6,998 nt of DNA from Deltaproteobacteria bacterium (lineage in GTDB: Bacteria; Desulfobacterota; DSM-4660; Desulfatiglandales; HGW-15), in contig JAFGDF010000338.1 of the NCBI GenBank assembly GCA_016932235.1, positions 1 through 6,998 on the forward strand, in the 5' to 3' direction. The position numbers and the translations under genes were made by a program. This document shows positions 5,246-6,998 of this stretch, piece after piece (positions within the stretch are counted from its first letter, which is position 1; each line of letters opens with the position of its first letter). The notes under the pieces are model-generated. The model was given only the letters and a program-made list of their open reading frames with translations, did not search any database and was not told the origin of the DNA.

Positions 5246-6995
5246 GGTGGATTTGACGACCGGGCAAAGCCGTGTGATTGATGTAACCGGGGACGCGAGG
5301 AAATATCTCGGCGGCAACGGGCTTGCAAGCAGATTTATATGGGAGCTGGTGCCTCAGGGGACAGATCCTCTTGGCCCTGATAATATCCTTCACATTGGTG
5401 TCGGACCGATAACAGGACTTGTAGGCTGTAAGGTAAGCTGCTCTTTTATGTCACCCCTGACAGGCTGGGCCGGAGAGGCCAGCGTGTCAGGCTATATCGG
5501 TGATGAGCTGATGAGGGCCCGATACAACGCGGGGATCCTGATCCGGGGCAAGGCTCGGCAACCGGTGTATCTTTTTGTCCATAATGATCAGGTGGAGATC
5601 AGGGATGCCTCCGATCTGTGGGGCCAATATTTAGTAAAGACTGAGCATACGCTTCGAGAGCGGCTATACAGGGAAACAGGCCAGGAGTTTGGCATACTAT
5701 GTATAGGACCGGCAGGCGAGAACCTTGTCCGGTACGCGAATGCCGCGACCGAAAACGTACATAGCGCCTCTAAAGGCGGGATTGGTGCCGTGTTTGGCTC
5801 CAAGAATCTTAAGGCCGTGGCCGTTAAAGGAACCAAAACTCTCCCATACGCCGATCACAAAAGGGTGTGGGAGCTGAAGAAAAAATATGCCATGCATCCG
5901 GTAACAGCGCTATACAAGAACCAGGAGTGGGGCCGCTATGGCGCCAGTGACGGCATGAGGGCCTTGCTCAATTATGCCGGGGATCCAATTAAAAACGCCC
6001 ATTCTTCATGGGATCCGATTGCCGATAAAAGCGATCATATTCTCCATGAGCTGAGCTACCGTGTATGGACAGACGGATGCCCGGGGTGCGCGACCCCGTG
6101 CTTTATGCCCTTTTTCAAGAACACCCCCTACGGCGCTTTTAGCGGTGAGATACGACATGGCAACACATCGGGCCTCTGCGGCAATGCCATGATGGGTTAC
6201 GATGAAGTGGAGGAGATAAACACTCTTATTGAGGAGTTGGGCATTGACGCTGAAGATGTGCAGGGACATATAGCCTGGGCCATGGATCTCTACGAGCACG
6301 GCATTGTCACAAAAGAGGAATTAGGCGGGATCGACCTCAAGTGGGGTGACCGTGATGCCACAATGGAGCTTGTGAAAAAGATTGCCTACAAGGAAGGTCA
6401 TGTCCCCGCAGCGCTGGCCGAAGGATATCGGCACGCCATCAATCTCTTTGGCCCGGAATCCGCCTGGTATGCCTGGCATTCCCCTGCTAACACGTCTATT
6501 CCGAGATATGACGTGAGAAATAAGGTGCACGGCATGGGCCTGCAATATGGAACAACCCATGGCGGAGGCATGAGTTTGTATGATTCAGCGACCATATGCC
6601 TTTTCTCGTCATTTCCGTTTTACGCGATATGGGGGCCGCCTCATGAAGTTGCCCGCACCTTTATTAATGCCGTCTGCGGCTGGGATCTGACCCCGGATGA
6701 AATCAATGATATTATACGGAGAAATGATTATTTCAGCAGGTGTATCAGTCTCAGGGCGGGTTTTCACCCGGAAAAAGACGCCCGCTTGCCACAGCGGGCC
6801 TTTGATGAGCCTGTTACTGATAAGTATGGTAAGACCTGGGTCTGGACAAAGGAAGAATGGGAGGCGGAAAAGAAGGCATATTACATAAATGTGATGAAGC
6901 TCTCCGAGAGAGGCCTGCCGATGAGAGGAGAGCTTCAACGGCTCGGTCTTGAGTTTGTGATACCGGTTCTTGAGCCCATGGACGCGATAGATTAA
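5217..6995 (+). CDS. AOR-family tungsten aldehyde:ferredoxin oxidoreductase, catalytic subunit
   Basis: At 592 residues the protein is close to the roughly 600 of classical AOR and shorter than the roughly 650 of BamB-type benzoyl-CoA reductases. The N-terminal domain (about 4-205) has YLGGNGLAS (30-38), a GVGPITG turn (61-67), SPLTG (79-83), IGPAGENLVR (163-172) and GAVFGSKNLKAVAVKG (190-205), which bind the bis-pterin tungsten cofactor. The C-terminal domain has C288-x2-C291-x3-C295 and C461 for the [4Fe-4S] cluster. The two pterin-contact motifs, DxxGL(D/C) in archaeal AOR, appear as EELGID (339-344) and DSATIC (456-461). The glycine of the second is threonine. E311 is a candidate active-site glutamate. 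The family oxidises aldehydes to acids with ferredoxin or runs in reverse. Substrate is not readable here. The gene is complete and needs tungsten and molybdopterin synthesis genes, none of which is in view. Confidence 0.92.
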   Translation: MPEIQIRLLEVDLTTGQSRVIDVTGDARKYLGGNGLASRFIWELVPQGTDPLGPDNILHIGVGPITGLVGCKVSCSFMSPLTGWAGEASVSGYIGDELMRARYNAGILIRGKARQPVYLFVHNDQVEIRDASDLWGQYLVKTEHTLRERLYRETGQEFGILCIGPAGENLVRYANAATENVHSASKGGIGAVFGSKNLKAVAVKGTKTLPYADHKRVWELKKKYAMHPVTALYKNQEWGRYGASDGMRALLNYAGDPIKNAHSSWDPIADKSDHILHELSYRVWTDGCPGCATPCFMPFFKNTPYGAFSGEIRHGNTSGLCGNAMMGYDEVEEINTLIEELGIDAEDVQGHIAWAMDLYEHGIVTKEELGGIDLKWGDRDATMELVKKIAYKEGHVPAALAEGYRHAINLFGPESAWYAWHSPANTSIPRYDVRNKVHGMGLQYGTTHGGGMSLYDSATICLFSSFPFYAIWGPPHEVARTFINAVCGWDLTPDEINDIIRRNDYFSRCISLRAGFHPEKDARLPQRAFDEPVTDKYGKTWVWTKEEWEAEKKAYYINVMKLSERGLPMRGELQRLGLEFVIPVLEPMDAID

Positions 6996-6998
6996 TAT

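Noticed and set aside
5085..5393. 102-codon minus-strand frame across the ferredoxin-AOR junction
   Set aside because: It is antisense to two well-supported genes, and it has no family features.
5217..6995. Benzoyl-CoA reductase subunit BamB as the identity of the AOR-family gene
   Set aside because: The length is about 60 residues short of BamB as I recall it, and no other bam or aromatic-pathway gene is in the window. Not excluded without a phylogeny.

Overview
The window looks like part of an anaerobic bacterial genome. The best evidence is a complete tungstopterin aldehyde:ferredoxin oxidoreductase (AOR)-family gene with its own four-cluster polyferredoxin. Long repeats of the 'GGGTCAGGG...ACACATTTGA' type and purine-rich 'GGAAATAGGAAAGAG' strings between genes are what I associate, from memory, with uncultured Desulfobacterota (Deltaproteobacteria). 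No rRNA or single-copy marker is present, so the taxonomy is an inference. I see no tRNA, rRNA, CRISPR array or complete insertion sequence.

Layout. Bases 32-90 form a perfect 23-bp inverted repeat, and a diverged single arm of it recurs at 995-1012. Between them, on the minus strand (100-909), lies a lipoprotein with a SnoaL/NTF2-like fold. Divergently, on the plus strand, are two tandem paralogous exported proteins (1209-2102 and 2221-3069). Each appears to be a double NTF2-like protein resembling the DUF8021 group. Next comes a secreted protein of an uncharacterised family with an 'EEITVIG' N-terminal motif (3351-4133), behind a near-consensus sigma70 promoter (3195-3223). A 338-base stretch without a confident gene (4134-4471) holds an imperfect inverted repeat. 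Each of its arms carries a Shine-Dalgarno sequence pointing outward to a very short reading frame, which may be an IS remnant.

The last third is a two-gene operon. The first gene (4472-5245) is a polyferredoxin with 16 cluster cysteines and a classical C2H2 zinc-finger motif at its N-terminus. The second (5217-6995) is the AOR-family catalytic subunit. The two overlap by 29 bases and are probably translationally coupled. The ferredoxin is the likely electron partner of the tungsten enzyme in the cytoplasm, and substrate and direction cannot be read from sequence. The AOR gene ends three bases before the window ends, so further subunits or cofactor genes may follow.

The four exported proteins and the AOR pair are separated by the repeat-containing gap and have their own promoters, so I see no firm functional link between the two halves. 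The items most worth a second look are the zinc finger fused to a polyferredoxin, the cluster of three exported NTF2-like proteins bounded by repeats, and the divergent repeat at 4182-4245.
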